A stretch of DNA of 64,000 nucleotides from Dipteris shenzhenensis (Eukaryota; Polypodiophyta; Polypodiopsida; Gleicheniales), in the NCBI GenBank assembly GCA_047967505.1, contig CM106539.1. One strand, 5' to 3'. Shown here piece after piece: positions 34,458 to 45,673 of the stretch. Below the pieces are notes generated by a model. That model ran no database searches. It was given only the letters and a program-made list of their open reading frames with translations, and was not told where the DNA came from. A program made the position numbers and the translations under genes. Numbering within the stretch: position 1 is the first letter of the stretch; every line of letters starts with the position of its first letter.

Positions 34458-36513
34458 ATGTCTATGACTAACAACCTCAATCTAGAGGCATCTACTAAGT
34501 TAGACAACTCTAATTACGGTACATGGAAATACCGAGTGGAGAGCATTCTTATACTTTAGGACAAATGGGAGTATGTCGATGGGTCTACACCTAGACCATT
34601 GGACAATCCAACCACCAGTAGCTGCACTCCATCTGTTGTCATAGCACTAGCAATGGGATCTACAATGGGATCTATAGCTACACAAATAGTTTTCGCATCA
34701 GTAGTAAATCTTGCCATTGCCCGAGCTCAAGTAGAATGGGATAAGAAAGACAAGTATGTCTATCACCTGATCAAGAAGTATGTGCAAGATGTCATGCTAG
34801 GATAGCTCAACACGGACAAGACATCAAAAGAAGCATGTATATGTTTGCAAATCTCTACGAGTCCAAGAACACATCTAGGCTTCTCACACTGAGAAACCAG
34901 ATCAACTAGAGTTTCTGCAACAGTAGTGAAACCGGTCATGCTTATGTACTCCGCATAAAAGACTACAACAATCAACTTGTAGTAGCAAGAGAGACTATGA
35001 ACCCCGCAAAATGGTTTAAGTCATTCTGAATGGACTAGGAGAGGGATACAAGAATCTAGTCTAGAGTATTGCCATCCAACAACAAATTTCAACACTAGAA
35101 GAACTTCAATCAATTCTACTTAGTGAAGAACTTAGAACTCAGGCAATTCAAGCATGTAAAGGTCATTCTAATGATCAAGCATTCACAGCTTCAAATAGAA
35201 GGAGAGGCAAAGGCAAAGGCAGAGTTAGATCATATAAAAAAAGTGGTCATCATCAGCAACATCATTAGCAAAGTCAGAATCAGCATCAGCATCATCCTCA
35301 GCAACATCAAAATCAACAAAAAGGAAATCATTCCAACCGAGAAAGATTTCAAGGATGAGGGAATGCATCCACCAACATGTCAAACATTCAATGCAACTAT
35401 TGTCACAAGTTTGGACACTATGAAAGAGATTGCTGCAAGAAGCAGTATGACCAAGGCGGTCAATCCAGCAGTAATTGAGGGAATTTCTGAGGCAGAGGAA
35501 ATCATCATGGTGGACACTCTAGTCATAGTCATTTTGCAAATGAACATGGAAATATATTTCTTGCAAGTGAGGAAATGCATCAGACTGATACAATGTACCC
35601 ATACACTAATTTCAATCCCAAAGAGGATTACAGCTATCAAGTCGACCAAGTGGAATAGGATCCTTGGTACATCGACAGCAGTGCATCATCTCACATGACA
35701 AATCATCAGGAATGGTTCACAGAAATGAAACCACTAGAAGGACAAAAAAATGTCATCTACACAATAGACAATACATCGAATCTAGTTCAAGGGACAAGTG
35801 TTATCCCTATGAAAAATTTCACTGGTACGAAAGGATTGGTGAAAGATGTGCTCTATGTTCCGAAGCTCAGCAAGAACCTTTTGTAGGTAGGTCAAATGAC
35901 GAAACACAATTACAAAGTCATCTTCGACAATGATGAATGAACTATCAGAGACAAATCCAAAAGATGTCAGCTAGTAGCAAAAGGTGTCAAGGAAGGATGT
36001 TTATATAGAATGCTAGCTATAGTACTAGATAAGCATGCCATGTTAGCTGAACAGCAATAGATGCCACTATCTGCAAAATGGCACAAGAGATATGGTCATG
36101 TCAACTTCAAGTACTTGTTAGATCTCAGGAATCAGAATATGGCAATTGGGATTCCAAAGCTACAGTTTCTTGGAAAAGTTTGCAAAGCATGCTACTTCGG
36201 CAAACAAAAGCGAACCAACTTTGTCAGAAGTACCTCTCATGCATGAGGTATTCTTGATTTGATACATACAAATGTATGGGGTTATGCCCAGACTTGCAGC
36301 ATCAATGGTTCACTTTACTACTTGACTTTCATTGATGACTATAGCAAATATTGTTGGGTCTACTTTTTGAAAAAGAAATCTGAAGTGTTTTCCAAATTTC
36401 AAGAATTCAAAGCCATGGTAGAAAACCAGACAGGAAGAAAGATCAAGGTCATGAGATCAGATAGAGGAGGTGAATCCATGTCTTCAGCATTCATTAACTT
36501 TTGCAAAAGTCAC
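34458..36513 (+). pseudogene. C3 gag, protease-region remnant and integrase N-terminal half
   Basis: Gag starts at ATG 34458: 'NNLNLEASTKLDNSNYGTWK'. TAG at 34557-34559 and 34803-34805 stand where C2 has CAG. From about 35650 the protease region reads 'YIDSSASSHMTNHQEWF', with the catalytic DSGA changed to DSSA. Integrase reads 'KWHKRYGHVNFKYL', 'CKACYFGKQKR', 'DLIHTNVW' (usually HxDVW, so the first catalytic Asp is replaced), 'YYLTFIDDYSKYCWVYFLKK' and 'MRSDRGGE'. It breaks off at about 36513, where a foreign segment begins. Confidence 0.88.
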
Positions 36514-37281
36514 GGCACATGCGTGACATTGAAACACATCACCCTTTTGGTCACTTGACTTGGTTCCCCAATTCATCCCAAGTAAATCTTCAAGAGCATT
36601 TTCATCTACACGCTTACAGGACCACATAGTTTTTGTTCTATGCATATGTATATTCTAAAATAAAGAAGAAAAAATGTGCAGAGGCATAAACCAAGATAAC
36701 CTTGCCCATTTGGATCCAAATGTAAACTTCATGGCCATGTCAACATCCTTTGAATCTTGTCCTTGTACAATTGTAATGTCCTCAAGTCCACATTGTTACA
36801 ATCCATGTATTGAAGTTGTGGTGGTGCAATGGCCATAGCTTGATGATGTCGTTGGAGTGATGTATGTTGCATTATACCAATACACATTCTTCATTCGCAA
36901 GGAGACCAACTTCTCCCCGACATGCATTTGCTTACCTAAATCCTCATGAATCGTAGTAAACTTGCCCATGAATGATTCAACTGGTTCCCACTCCTTGAGG
37001 TCTGAAGGGAAAGCATCTGCCACCATGAATAAGATCTCTTAGAAACCAAACACAAAATTCCCAAATGGACTCATTACACTTACAGGTGAAAATGATGGTA
37101 TCCTAGATTGATTGAATGATGGAGGAAGCTGCATATCTTTTCCCATGTAAACATGTTGCACTTTTGTGATCCATCCTTTCTTCCTAAACTTGAACTTCAA
37201 GATGCACCCCTTCCACTCATGCAAGATGTCACCTCTCTTGCTCTTGGGAAGCTTATGTAGAACTTTGGCCGATCCTTTCAT
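36514..37281 (-). pseudogene. Foreign reading frame of unknown function inside C3
   Basis: Not recognised. Within C3, integrase homology stops near 36513 and resumes near 37320. The segment between reads on the opposite strand as one frame of about 255 codons, starting MKGSAKVLHKLPKSKRGDIL and interrupted only by TAA at 37041-37039, TAA near 36795 and one TAG near 36650. Legible pieces: 'GWITKVQHVYMGKDMQLPP', 'FSPVSVMSPFGNFVFGF', 'VADAFPSDLKEWEPVESFMG', 'VYWYNATYITPTTSSS', 'CKRVDENALEDLLGMNWG'. The composition looks like a real protein rather than chance. It may be a captured host gene exon or part of another transposon. Confidence 0.6.
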
Positions 37282-37319
37282 CTATTCAGTCATTTAAGCA
37301 GTAGGTGCAAGGGATCCAC

Positions 37320-38163
37320 TTTAGACACAAGCCACACATTCGGCATCTCCGCATATTTGGTTGCATAGCATATGCCCACATACATGATGATCATCGCAGA
37401 AAATTGGATGCGAAGTCATGCAAATTGATCATGGTTGGCTACAATGAAGAAAGAAAAGCATACAAATTGTATGATCCCATCAACTCCAAAGTCATTATGT
37501 CTAGTAATCTTTGATGAGGAATCGGAATGGAAAACCTCACCTATACAAGAGATAGAAGCATCGACTTCATAGTCATCTACAGAACAAGTTGATGAAAAAG
37601 ACCAAGAATTTCTAGCAACACCCCAAGCAAAGCCACAGCAGCTCATACGGTCTACTAGGGAAAGTAGACCACTAGCCAGATTGACATATGCTTAGAAAGG
37701 CAAAGCAATTTAGGTGGAAACCACCAACTATGCTCTTATGACTACCATCATGGCTACAAAAGAGCCAATGTACTTCGAAGATGCAGTAGACAAGTCGGAA
37801 TGGAAAACTACTATGAGTGAAGAAATGGATGCTTTGTATAAGAATAATACTTGGGAATTATGCGACCTTCCACCAAGAAAGAAGGCCATAGCAAACAAAT
37901 GGGTATACAAAGTGAAGTACAATCTAGATGGAAGTATTTAAAGATACAAAGCTAGACTAGTTGCAAAAGGATTTGCACAACAATATGGTTAGGATTATGA
38001 TGAGACTTATGCTCCAATAGCAAGGATGGATTCCATACAATTCATGATATCCCTAGCAACACTCAGTAGATGGAATGTGTATCAACTCGATGTCAAGAAT
38101 GCATTTCTCAATGGTTACCTAGACGAGGAAGTCTACATGCAACAACCGGTAGGTTATGTTGAA

Positions 38164-38167
<4 letters not shown>
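37320..38167 (+). pseudogene. C3 integrase tail and RT N-terminal half
   Basis: After the foreign segment the frame resumes with 'HKPHIRHLRIFGCIAYAHI' and 'EERKAYKLYDPINSKVIM'. RT then shows 'MDALYKNNTWELCDLPPRKK' and 'QLDVKNAFLNGYLDEEVYMQ'. Stops near 37940 and 37990 interrupt it. It ends at 'GYVEP' where a CT microsatellite starts. The RT catalytic YVDD region is lost. Confidence 0.9.
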
Positions 38168-38198
<31 letters not shown>

Positions 38199-38344
38199 CC
38201 CCTCTCCCTCTCCCACCAACAAGATCCCCCCCCTCTCCCTCTCCCTCTTTCCTTCTTCTACCATGTGTGTGTGTGTGTGTGTACAGATGAATGCGATATG
38301 CAGGGTTGGGAATTTCCCAACCCTCCATATCGCGCTCATTTGTA

Positions 38345-38419
<75 letters not shown>

Positions 38420-38421
38420 TT

Positions 38422-38469
<48 letters not shown>

Positions 38470-38520
38470 CCTCTCCCTCTCCCTCCCTCTCCCTCTCCCT
38501 CTCCCTCTCTTTCCTTCATG
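38168..38520. repeat. Microsatellite block with palindrome copy 2 (38282-38344)
   Basis: CT run, C-rich stretch, GT run (38264-38281), a 63-bp near-palindrome, then about 150 bp of CT repeats ending in C-rich runs. The palindrome arms match copy 1 ('CGATATG', 'GGGTTGGGAA'). Long Ser-Leu or Arg-Glu frames here are translation of the CT repeat. Confidence 0.93.
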
Positions 38521-38720
38521 ATGGTCTTATATTGAATGAAACTATCTATTAAGGCATACACAAAGAAAAGAAGAAATATAGATTGAAAGCACCCTTCTAT
38601 TGATAATTTATAATAGAACAAATCAATACATGAAAGCCTTATATGATACATGAGAGTTGGTTGCTGGTATTTTCCAACAAGGAATAGATTATCAAGTGAT
38701 TTGGACACTAATGACCAACA

Positions 38721-38906
38721 AAATCATGCTAATTTATGAGTGAGTTTGAGAAGTCCTTAGTTATACTTGTTGGGTGTCAAGTTTTGATTGAGTAACACAA
38801 CTTGATTAGAAGGAAATCATGCTAATCTATGAGTGAGTTTGAGCTGTCCTTAGTTATACTCTGTTGGGTGTCAAGTTTTGATTGAGTCACACAATGGTGG
38901 TACAAA
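38721..38906. repeat. 93-bp tandem duplication
   Basis: 'AAATCATGCTAATTTATGAG' at 38721 and 'AAATCATGCTAATCTATGAG' at 38814 begin two copies that share 'TCCTTAGTTATACT' and 'TGGGTGTCAAGTTTTGATTG'. Confidence 0.92.
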
Positions 38907-39136
38907 CCTTGTGGACTAAATGGCCTTAGCTGGCATCTCGCTTAGACATGTGGTCCTATATGACATCCGAGATGGTGATGTTGTAATGGCTTGGGATATG
39001 AAACGGCTGCTTGTGAGTCTAGAATATTACAATTCCTTGCAGTGTGGAGGAACAAAGGGAAGCTCTAGCTGAAGAGGAAGAAATTAACATATGGAATGTG
39101 AGCACAATGGATGCTCAATGCTTGTAGAACATTGCG

Positions 39137-39520
39137 ATGCCAGAGAATAAAATTTGTACTATTGCATCATCTGCGGCTACTACTGCTATTGTTGTATCAT
39201 CTGCTACTGCTGCTACTATTGCATCATCTACTGCTACTGCTATTGTTGCATCATCTGTTGTTGCAACTGTTGCATCATCTGATGCTAATGTTGCATCATC
39301 TACTGCTGTTGCTACTATTGCATTATCTGTTGCTCTTGTTGCATCATCTGCTATTGTTGCTACTACTATTGCATCATCTACTGTTGTTGCTGCTACTATT
39401 ACATCACTTGTTGCTACATCATCTATTGATGTTGCTACTGTTGCATCATCTATTGTTGCTATTGTTGCATCATTCATTTCTTTAAAGAGAAAAATCTGGA
39501 AGATTAACTCTAATTGTTAA
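39137..39520 (+). repeat. Trinucleotide-like minisatellite (GTTGCATCATCTACT-type units)
   Basis: Units of 15-21 bp built on 'GTTGCATCATCT' followed by ACT or GCT triplets, from about 39161 to 39475. One frame is open for 127 codons and spells a run of 'IASS' and 'VASS' motifs. The pattern is explained by the repeat, and I see no domain before or after it. The 230 bp upstream holds nothing recognisable. Confidence 0.8.
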
Positions 39521-39584
39521 TGCTTTAGCAACATCATCATCATCATTAAATAGTAAAGAGAATGGAGAGAGTAGATAACTGTAT

Positions 39585-39712
39585 GAGAGAGAGAGAGAGA
39601 TGTACAAATGAAAGTGATATTGAGGATTGGGAAATTCCCAACCCTCAATATTGCTTTCATTTGTACATTGTACAGTGGTGTGTAAAGAGAGAGAGAGAGA
39701 GGGGGGGGGAGA
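39585..39712. repeat. (GA)n - palindrome copy 3 (39601-39667) - (GA)n and G run
   Basis: A 67-bp near-perfect palindrome starting TGTACAAATGAAAGTGATAT and ending TTTCATTTGTACA, flanked by GA runs on both sides. Only about three mismatched pairs between arms. In reverse orientation relative to copies 1 and 2, judging by CT/GA flanks. Confidence 0.93.
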
Positions 39713-39767
39713 ACTGACATAGAAATGTGTGTGAGAGAAGTTAGGTACTGAGAGAAAGACAGGGGGG

Positions 39768-40131
39768 TGTTGAGATATCGAGCTCCACTCATGATATGCC
39801 AGGGTGACCATTGTGCATTTATGTCACCGACTTGTTAGCTATAGATGCGGTTGGTACACTGCCCATGAATAATAGCTGGATGACAGCTATCTTTATGTAC
39901 TCTAGTTAGTGTCTTAGTTAGTATGCCACCTTAGTTAGCTGAGTTTGGTTTGAGACCCACATATAGGTTTCACCTATTCTTTGTACTTAGAGTTCTTTTG
40001 GCTTTCACAACTAAGAAGAGGAAAACTGTTTTCAGCCTCCACCTTTGTGTATATTCCCCCATTGTGTATGTGAGAAAGTTGCCAATGAGACTCCTTCCTT
40101 CTCTCCCACTCTCTTCACATGGTATCAAAGC
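39768..40131 (+). repeat. C5 5' LTR (39768-40119) and primer-binding site (40120-40131)
   Basis: TGTTGAGATATCGAGCTCCA to CTCTTCACA, then TGGTATCAAAGC, one base from the usual initiator tRNA-Met site seen in C4 (TGGTATCAGAGC). Confidence 0.93.
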
Positions 40132-40670
40132 TTAGTTCATGGTAAGGAGCTCAAGAAAGCAAACCAAGTTCGCGGTGTCCTAGGAAGTACAAGGATCAGT
40201 GTTGCTTTCCTTTTTGTCCAAGTTTGGGAGCAAATCTCTGCAGGTAGCATAGCCGGAAAGTGCAAGAGTGCACTGTCTTAGATTGGGATGCCCTTCACAG
40301 TGTAGCAAGAGGGCAATATATGCTACGAGAGTGGGTGAAGCCCTTGGTGAAATTATTTTTTTGATTTGATGCCATTCAAGGCCCCCGTTTTGGTGGCAGA
40401 AGTTTTCCGCGGGCACTCAGGAAAGTGCCTTGTTTTTGTTGTGCAACCACTATTCTATAGGTCAGTGAAAAGCTATCATAGAAATTACATCATATAACTG
40501 TGCGCAGAGATATTGGAAGTGATAGAATCATTCTAATTGCCTGTTGATGCATAATTGTCACTAGGAAGTGATAGTGTGGTCAAATACCACTCTCGTCGGT
40601 TTTGCAGATTTGCCCATGTGAGGCAGAATTTGTGTTTTTTTCAGTGACAGAATATTGTGCAGTGTTCATT

Positions 40671-41500
40671 AATGGCATCTGATGCTCTTTCACAGATTGT
40701 CATTGAAAAGCTTAACAAGAACAACTTTGAAGCATGGAAGTTTAGAATGACAAATTCTTTAAGGGAAAAGGCTATTGGGAGTTCATTACTAGAGCTGAAT
40801 AAGAACCAGTTTTTCCTAATGTTCCCAATCAACAAGAGTTGCAGGCATTTAAAGGCTGGCATGAGAGAGCCAGAAAAGTTATGTACTAGCTGTCTATCAG
40901 TATTCTAGATCCTATTATTGTGCATATTCAAGATGCAAGCACGTCGAAGGAGGCATGGGATACTTTGACAAAAATGTATAGCACAAATACGCAAGCCAGG
41001 AAAATGCACCTCAAGCAGGAGTCGCATAATGTGCAGAGAGAAAATATGAGCATCAATGACTACCACATGAAGGTGAAGAAGATTGCAGATGCACTTGCTT
41101 CTATTGGGTCACCAGTGGAGATGATGATTTAGTTTCTGTGACCTTAAATGGTCTGGGAAAGGATTATGCACAATTTGGGACATCCATTGCCGTCTGTGAG
41201 AATTTTTCTAATTTTGAGGAGTTGATTGCTCTTCTAATTTCTAAAGAGTAGAGAAATGTTGGTGCATCTTCTTCAAGAGGAACTTCAAAAGAAGCTATCT
41301 TCTACTCAAATACTAGAGACAAAGGTAGAGCACGCCGATTTGGAGGCCATGGCAGAAATTAGAATATGCAGCAAATTCAAGAAAACCAATCCTACGTAGG
41401 AGGATGTGGTAACTTTAGAGGCAAGGGGAGCCAAAGAGGTCGTGGTGGATGGCAGAGAGGCCGAAATGCAAACATCAATGTTGAATGAGTGTTGAATGCT
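40671..41500 (+). pseudogene. C5 gag
   Basis: ATG at 40671: MASDALSQIVIEKLNKNNFE, aligned with C4 gag. It goes out of frame within 'GKGYW' near 40765. A TAG near 40888 stands where C4 has TGG. It is readable again as 'AWDTLTKMYSTNTQARKMHL' and 'NDYHMKVKKIADALASIGSP'. The zinc knuckle 'CYYCGKMGHMVKDC' is legible near 41495-41540. Confidence 0.88.
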
Positions 41501-41539
41501 ACTACTGTGGTAAAATGGGTCATATGGTTAAAGACTGCT

Positions 41540-44500
41540 ATAAAAAGCAGATTGACATCATGACTGGAAAATTGCAGCCAGGCAATTATGCATCCTCTAT
41601 ACACAGGGTGATGATAGAAATGAGCATCTGTTTATGGTGTAGCACATGACCAATTCTGTGACAAGTGTAGAAGAAAGCAATGATGTGTGGTATGTTGACT
41701 CAGGTGCATCAAACCACATGATAGGTCATACAGAATGGATGTAGGATGCAAGGAAAATGGAAAGACCAAGATTTGTGGAGACTAGTGATAATATTGCACA
41801 TCCTATTGTGCAGATTGGTAAAATTCCTTTGTCTATGCAGGATTGAAAAAAGAAATATGTGTCTGATGTATTTCATGTCTCGAATATCACCAAGAACCTA
41901 GTTTCTATTGGTCAAATGGTTGAGCAGGACTTGCACGTCTGATTTAATCCTCATGGATGCTTTGTTGAGGATATGAAAAATAAAGGTCACTTGATAGCAA
42001 AAGGGAAGAAGAAGGGTAGGACGTTTACATTGGATGCGGACATGCCTAAATTGAGTGTAGCAATGTTTGCACATGGGACTCGCGTAGTTGCAGATATTGA
42101 TATATGGCATAAATGCATTGGTCATGTTAATGTACAGTGACTTAAATTAATGCAAGCCCAAAATATTGTTGCAAAATTGCCTAAGTTCAAGTTTGCAGAA
42201 ATCCATAAGGTATGTGAAGCCTATCAATTTGGAAAACAGGAAAGGAAACCATATCCTAGACATGTTCAAGAGAGTAAGAGGCCATTGGAATTAATCCACT
42301 CTAATGTGTGGACTACTAAAGTTGCATCTATTGGAGGCTGTCATTATTTTGTCATTTTTATTGATGACTACAGCATAAAAGTTTGGGTGTATTTTATGAA
42401 ACAGAAAAGTGAAGTGTTTGGGCACTTCAAAGCTTTTAAAGTTATGGTTGAAAAAGAAACATGCCTGCAAATAAAATGCCTAAGGTCAGATGGAGGGGGA
42501 GAGTACCTCTCAAATGAGTTTGCAAGTTTCCTACAGGAGCATGGCATACAGCAACAATATTCATGCAGTCATACCCCACAACAAAATGGACTTGCAGAAA
42601 GGAAAAACAGGCATATTGGAGAGGTGTCTCGTGCCATGCTTAACAAAAAAGACCTACCAAATTATTATTGGGATGAAGCAATTGCTATAGCAGTCTACAT
42701 AATGAATAGGACTCCCACTATAGCAATACATGGCATGATGCCAGAGGAGAGGTATACTAGTAGGAAACCAGATATTTCTCATTTCAAAGTTTTTGTTTGC
42801 ATTGCCTATGTTCATGTGCAGCCAAATGAGTTGAGATCCAAGTTGGATCCAAAAGCTGAGGAGTGCATCTTTATTGGTTATTCTTTGCAGTAGAAAGGAT
42901 ATAGATGCTATAACCCTTCTACTCGTAAGTTTATAGTGAGCAGAGATGTTTTTGATGAGATGAGCAGCTGGTATAAACCAGTAAATTTGATTGATGATGT
43001 AGATGCACAAAATGGTAATGCTGCATAGAATTCACAGCAGTAATCACAAAATATTAGTGGACTTATAGCATCCTCTAGCAGTGGTTCACATACTTCACCA
43101 TGGATAGGCAGATGAGATCAAGAGGATCTCCTCAAAGCAATGTAGATAGTGGTATGCAAGTATCACGAAAAGGAAAAGAGAAAGTAGATCAGCACATGGT
43201 TGATGTGAATGCAGATCACTCTTATGTGGATGGTGAACCTAGTGGCTCAGAACAGAGCCTTGACGATGAGTTGGGAATTCCTTTTGTTGTTACACTTGGA
43301 GTAAGGAAGACAAGGGATGTTTTGAGAGCACCTAGTAGTGAGCCTATTTTGCATAGGTCTACCAGAGCTAGGTATCCTATGGATAGGCTGTAATATGATG
43401 GATTTACAGCCATTCACTATGCCTATATGGTCAAAGTGATACACGAACCAGAACCCACTTCTTTTGAGCAAGCCATGGGAAAAGAAAAATGGGAGAAAGC
43501 CATGGATGAAGAAATGGATGCCTTGAGAGCAAATGCTCCATGGGAATTGGTGCCTTTGCCTAAAAACAAGAATGCAATTGGTTGCAAGTGGGTGTATAAG
43601 GTGAAGCACAATGCAAATGGTTCTGTGAATGGATACAAGGCAAGATTAGTTGTCAAGGGGTATGCACAAACATATGGCATTGATTATGAAGAAACATTCA
43701 GACCAGTTGCAAGGATGGCAACCGTAAGAGTAGTCATTGCTATGGCTACATCAAAGGGATGGTCTTTACATCAGATGGATGTAAAGAATGCTTTCTTGCA
43801 TGGTGATTTGCAAGAAGAGGTCTATATGGAGCAGCCACTAGGTTATGTTCATGTTGTCCATCCTGAGTTTGTTTGCAGGTTGAAGAAAGCCTTGTATGGC
43901 TTGAAGCAAGCACCCAAAGCATGGTCTAACAAGATAGGGTAGTATCTTGTCAGTATTGGCTTTCAAATTTCCAAGGCATATTTCTCACTTCATGAGAAAA
44001 ACAGAGAAAGGCATTATGCTACTTGTCATTTATGTTGATGATTTGATCATCACAAGTGATAGTGATGAAGATATTCTTCATGTGAAAATGCTATTGAAGC
44101 AAAAGTTTGAGATGAAGGATTTGGAAGAGTTTCATTACTTCTTGGGCATTGAGGTGATTAGATCCACAAGTGGGATATGGCTCTTGCAGAGGCAGTATGG
44201 ATTGGACATGCTATCCAAATATGGAATGATAGGCTGTAAGCCTATTTCAGTTCCTTTGGAGCAGAATGTGAAGTTATGCGCAGATGCAGGTGAGCTTCTG
44301 GAAGACCCTACTATGTACAGACACATAGTAGGAAGTTTGATTTATATGGGTATTATCAGGCCAGACTTAAGCTATGTTGTTGGTTTGGTAAGTCAGTTTA
44401 TGCAGGCTCCAAGGAAACTGCATTTGGATGTAGCTAGATGCATATTGAGGTATGTAAAGCCCACATTGTAGTATGGAATATTTAACGAGACTGGGGTTCA

Positions 44501-44989
44501 AATACAGTTGCATGGATACATTGATGCTGATTGGGTTGGTAGTATTTCGGATAGACGATCTATAAGTGGATATTTGTTCTCTTTTGGGAGTGTTGCAATC
44601 ACTTGGACCAGCAAGAAACAGCCTACAGTTGCCTTGTTGAGCATAGAGGCTGAGTGCAGGAAGCAGCAATGGCTGCATGTGAGGTAGCTTGGTTGCATAA
44701 GCTACTTTATGATATGCATCAGTCTATAGATTGGCTAGTTGTCATTTATTATGACAACATGAGTAGTATGCACTTGGCAAATAATCCAGTCTATCATATA
44801 GAACAAAGCACATTGAGGTGCATTATCACTTTGTGCGAGAGAAGGCTCTAGTAGGTTTTATTCATCTAGTTTATGTCAGCATAGAGGATCAAGTAGCTGA
44901 CATATTCTTGAAGGCATTGGGTGCAGAGAAGCTGCACAAGTTCAGAGACCTACTTGGTGTGCAAGAATTGGGATTGAGCTCAAGGGGAG
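41540..44989 (+). pseudogene. C5 protease, integrase, RT, RNase H and polypurine tract
   Basis: Protease reads 'WYVDSGASNHMIGH' (about 41690). Integrase has 'CEAYQFGKQ' (one zinc Cys replaced by Tyr), 'ELIHSNVW' (first catalytic Asp replaced by Asn), 'LRSDGGGEYL' and 'QQNGLAERKNR'. RT shows 'QMDVKNAFLHGDLQEEVYME' and 'LVIYVDDLIITSDSDE'. RNase H runs to 'FRDLLGVQELG'. Stops at 42138, 42891, 43026, 43940 and 44469 each match a CGA or CAG in C4. The purine tract CAAGGGGAG is at 44981-44989. Confidence 0.92.
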
Positions 44990-45350
44990 TGTTGAGATAT
45001 CGAGCTCCACTCATGATATGCTAGGGTGACCATTGTGCATTTATGTTACTGACTTGTTATTAGCTGCAGATGTGGTTGGTACACCACCCATAAATAATAG
45101 CTAGATGACAGGTATCTTTATGTACTCTAGTGAGTGGCTCAGTTAGTATGCGACCTTAGTTAGCTGAGTTTGGTTTGAGACCCACATATAGGGTTCACCT
45201 ATTCCTTTTGTACTTAGAGAGAGTTTTTTTGGCTTTTACAACTAAGAAGAGGAAAACTATTTTCAGTCTCCACCTTTGTGTATATTCCCCCATTGTGTAT
45301 GTGAGAAAGCTACAAGTGAGACTCCTTCCTTCTCTCCTACTCTCTTCACA
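44990..45350 (+). repeat. C5 3' LTR
   Basis: Pairs with 39768-40119 from TGTTGAGATATCGAGCTCCA to CTCTTCACA. Followed by A and a run of eight G, similar to the G run before the 5' LTR. Confidence 0.94.
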
Positions 45351-45363
45351 AGGGGGGGGAGAC

Positions 45364-45636
45364 TGATAGATAAATTAGAAAGGGATAATTGACACAGATG
45401 TTGGAAATAGGAGAGTGAGAGAGCAAGAGAGCTGAATGTTAGTTTGCAATAGATGAAGTAATTGAATATAAGAAGAGGGAAAGGTTTTGTCTAAGTGACA
45501 AAACCTTATCCTTCACTAACCATAGTTAGTAAACTAACTGTGGTTAGGGGAAAAAACCTCTAAAGATGGACAAGTGCCCCTAACCTACTTATTACATTAC
45601 ATTGGTCACTATTAGAATATAATAATAATTCTAACA
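45364..45636 (-). repeat. C6 3' LTR (273 bp)
   Basis: On the minus strand it follows the purine tract TAGGGGGG (about 45637-45644), starts TGTTAGAATTATTATTATAT and probably ends at TATCA (45364). It has no similarity to the C2-C5 LTRs. No second copy is present, so the outer end is inferred. Confidence 0.65.
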
Positions 45637-45673
45637 CCCCCCTACAATGCCAATGTCATGTACAAGGAAATGA

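Larger units (their letters stand above)
33104..38167 (+). mobile_element. C3: Ty1/copia element, plus strand, 3' truncated
   Basis: 5' LTR, primer-binding site, long leader, gag, partial integrase, a foreign insert, then RT. It ends abruptly inside RT ('MQQPVGYVEP') at a CT microsatellite at 38168. There is no RNase H or 3' LTR. Same family as C2: paralogous over LTR, leader, gag, integrase and RT. Confidence 0.92.
39768..45350 (+). mobile_element. C5: complete Ty1/copia element, plus strand
   Basis: Both LTRs (39768-40119, 44990-45350), primer-binding site, gag, protease, integrase, RT, RNase H and polypurine tract are in order, 5,583 bp in all. Both flanks are runs of A followed by G, so the target duplication cannot be measured exactly. 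Coding regions carry many stops and frameshifts. Same family as C4. The two LTRs differ at roughly 30 positions by eye, so the insertion is old. Confidence 0.94.

Noticed and set aside
38168-38708. Long Ser-Leu frames on the plus strand and Arg-Glu frame on the minus strand
   Set aside because: They are direct translations of CT/GA microsatellite and have no gene context.
45351-45363. Exact 5-bp target duplication for C5
   Set aside because: Both flanks are A/G homopolymer-like runs, so the length and phase cannot be fixed.
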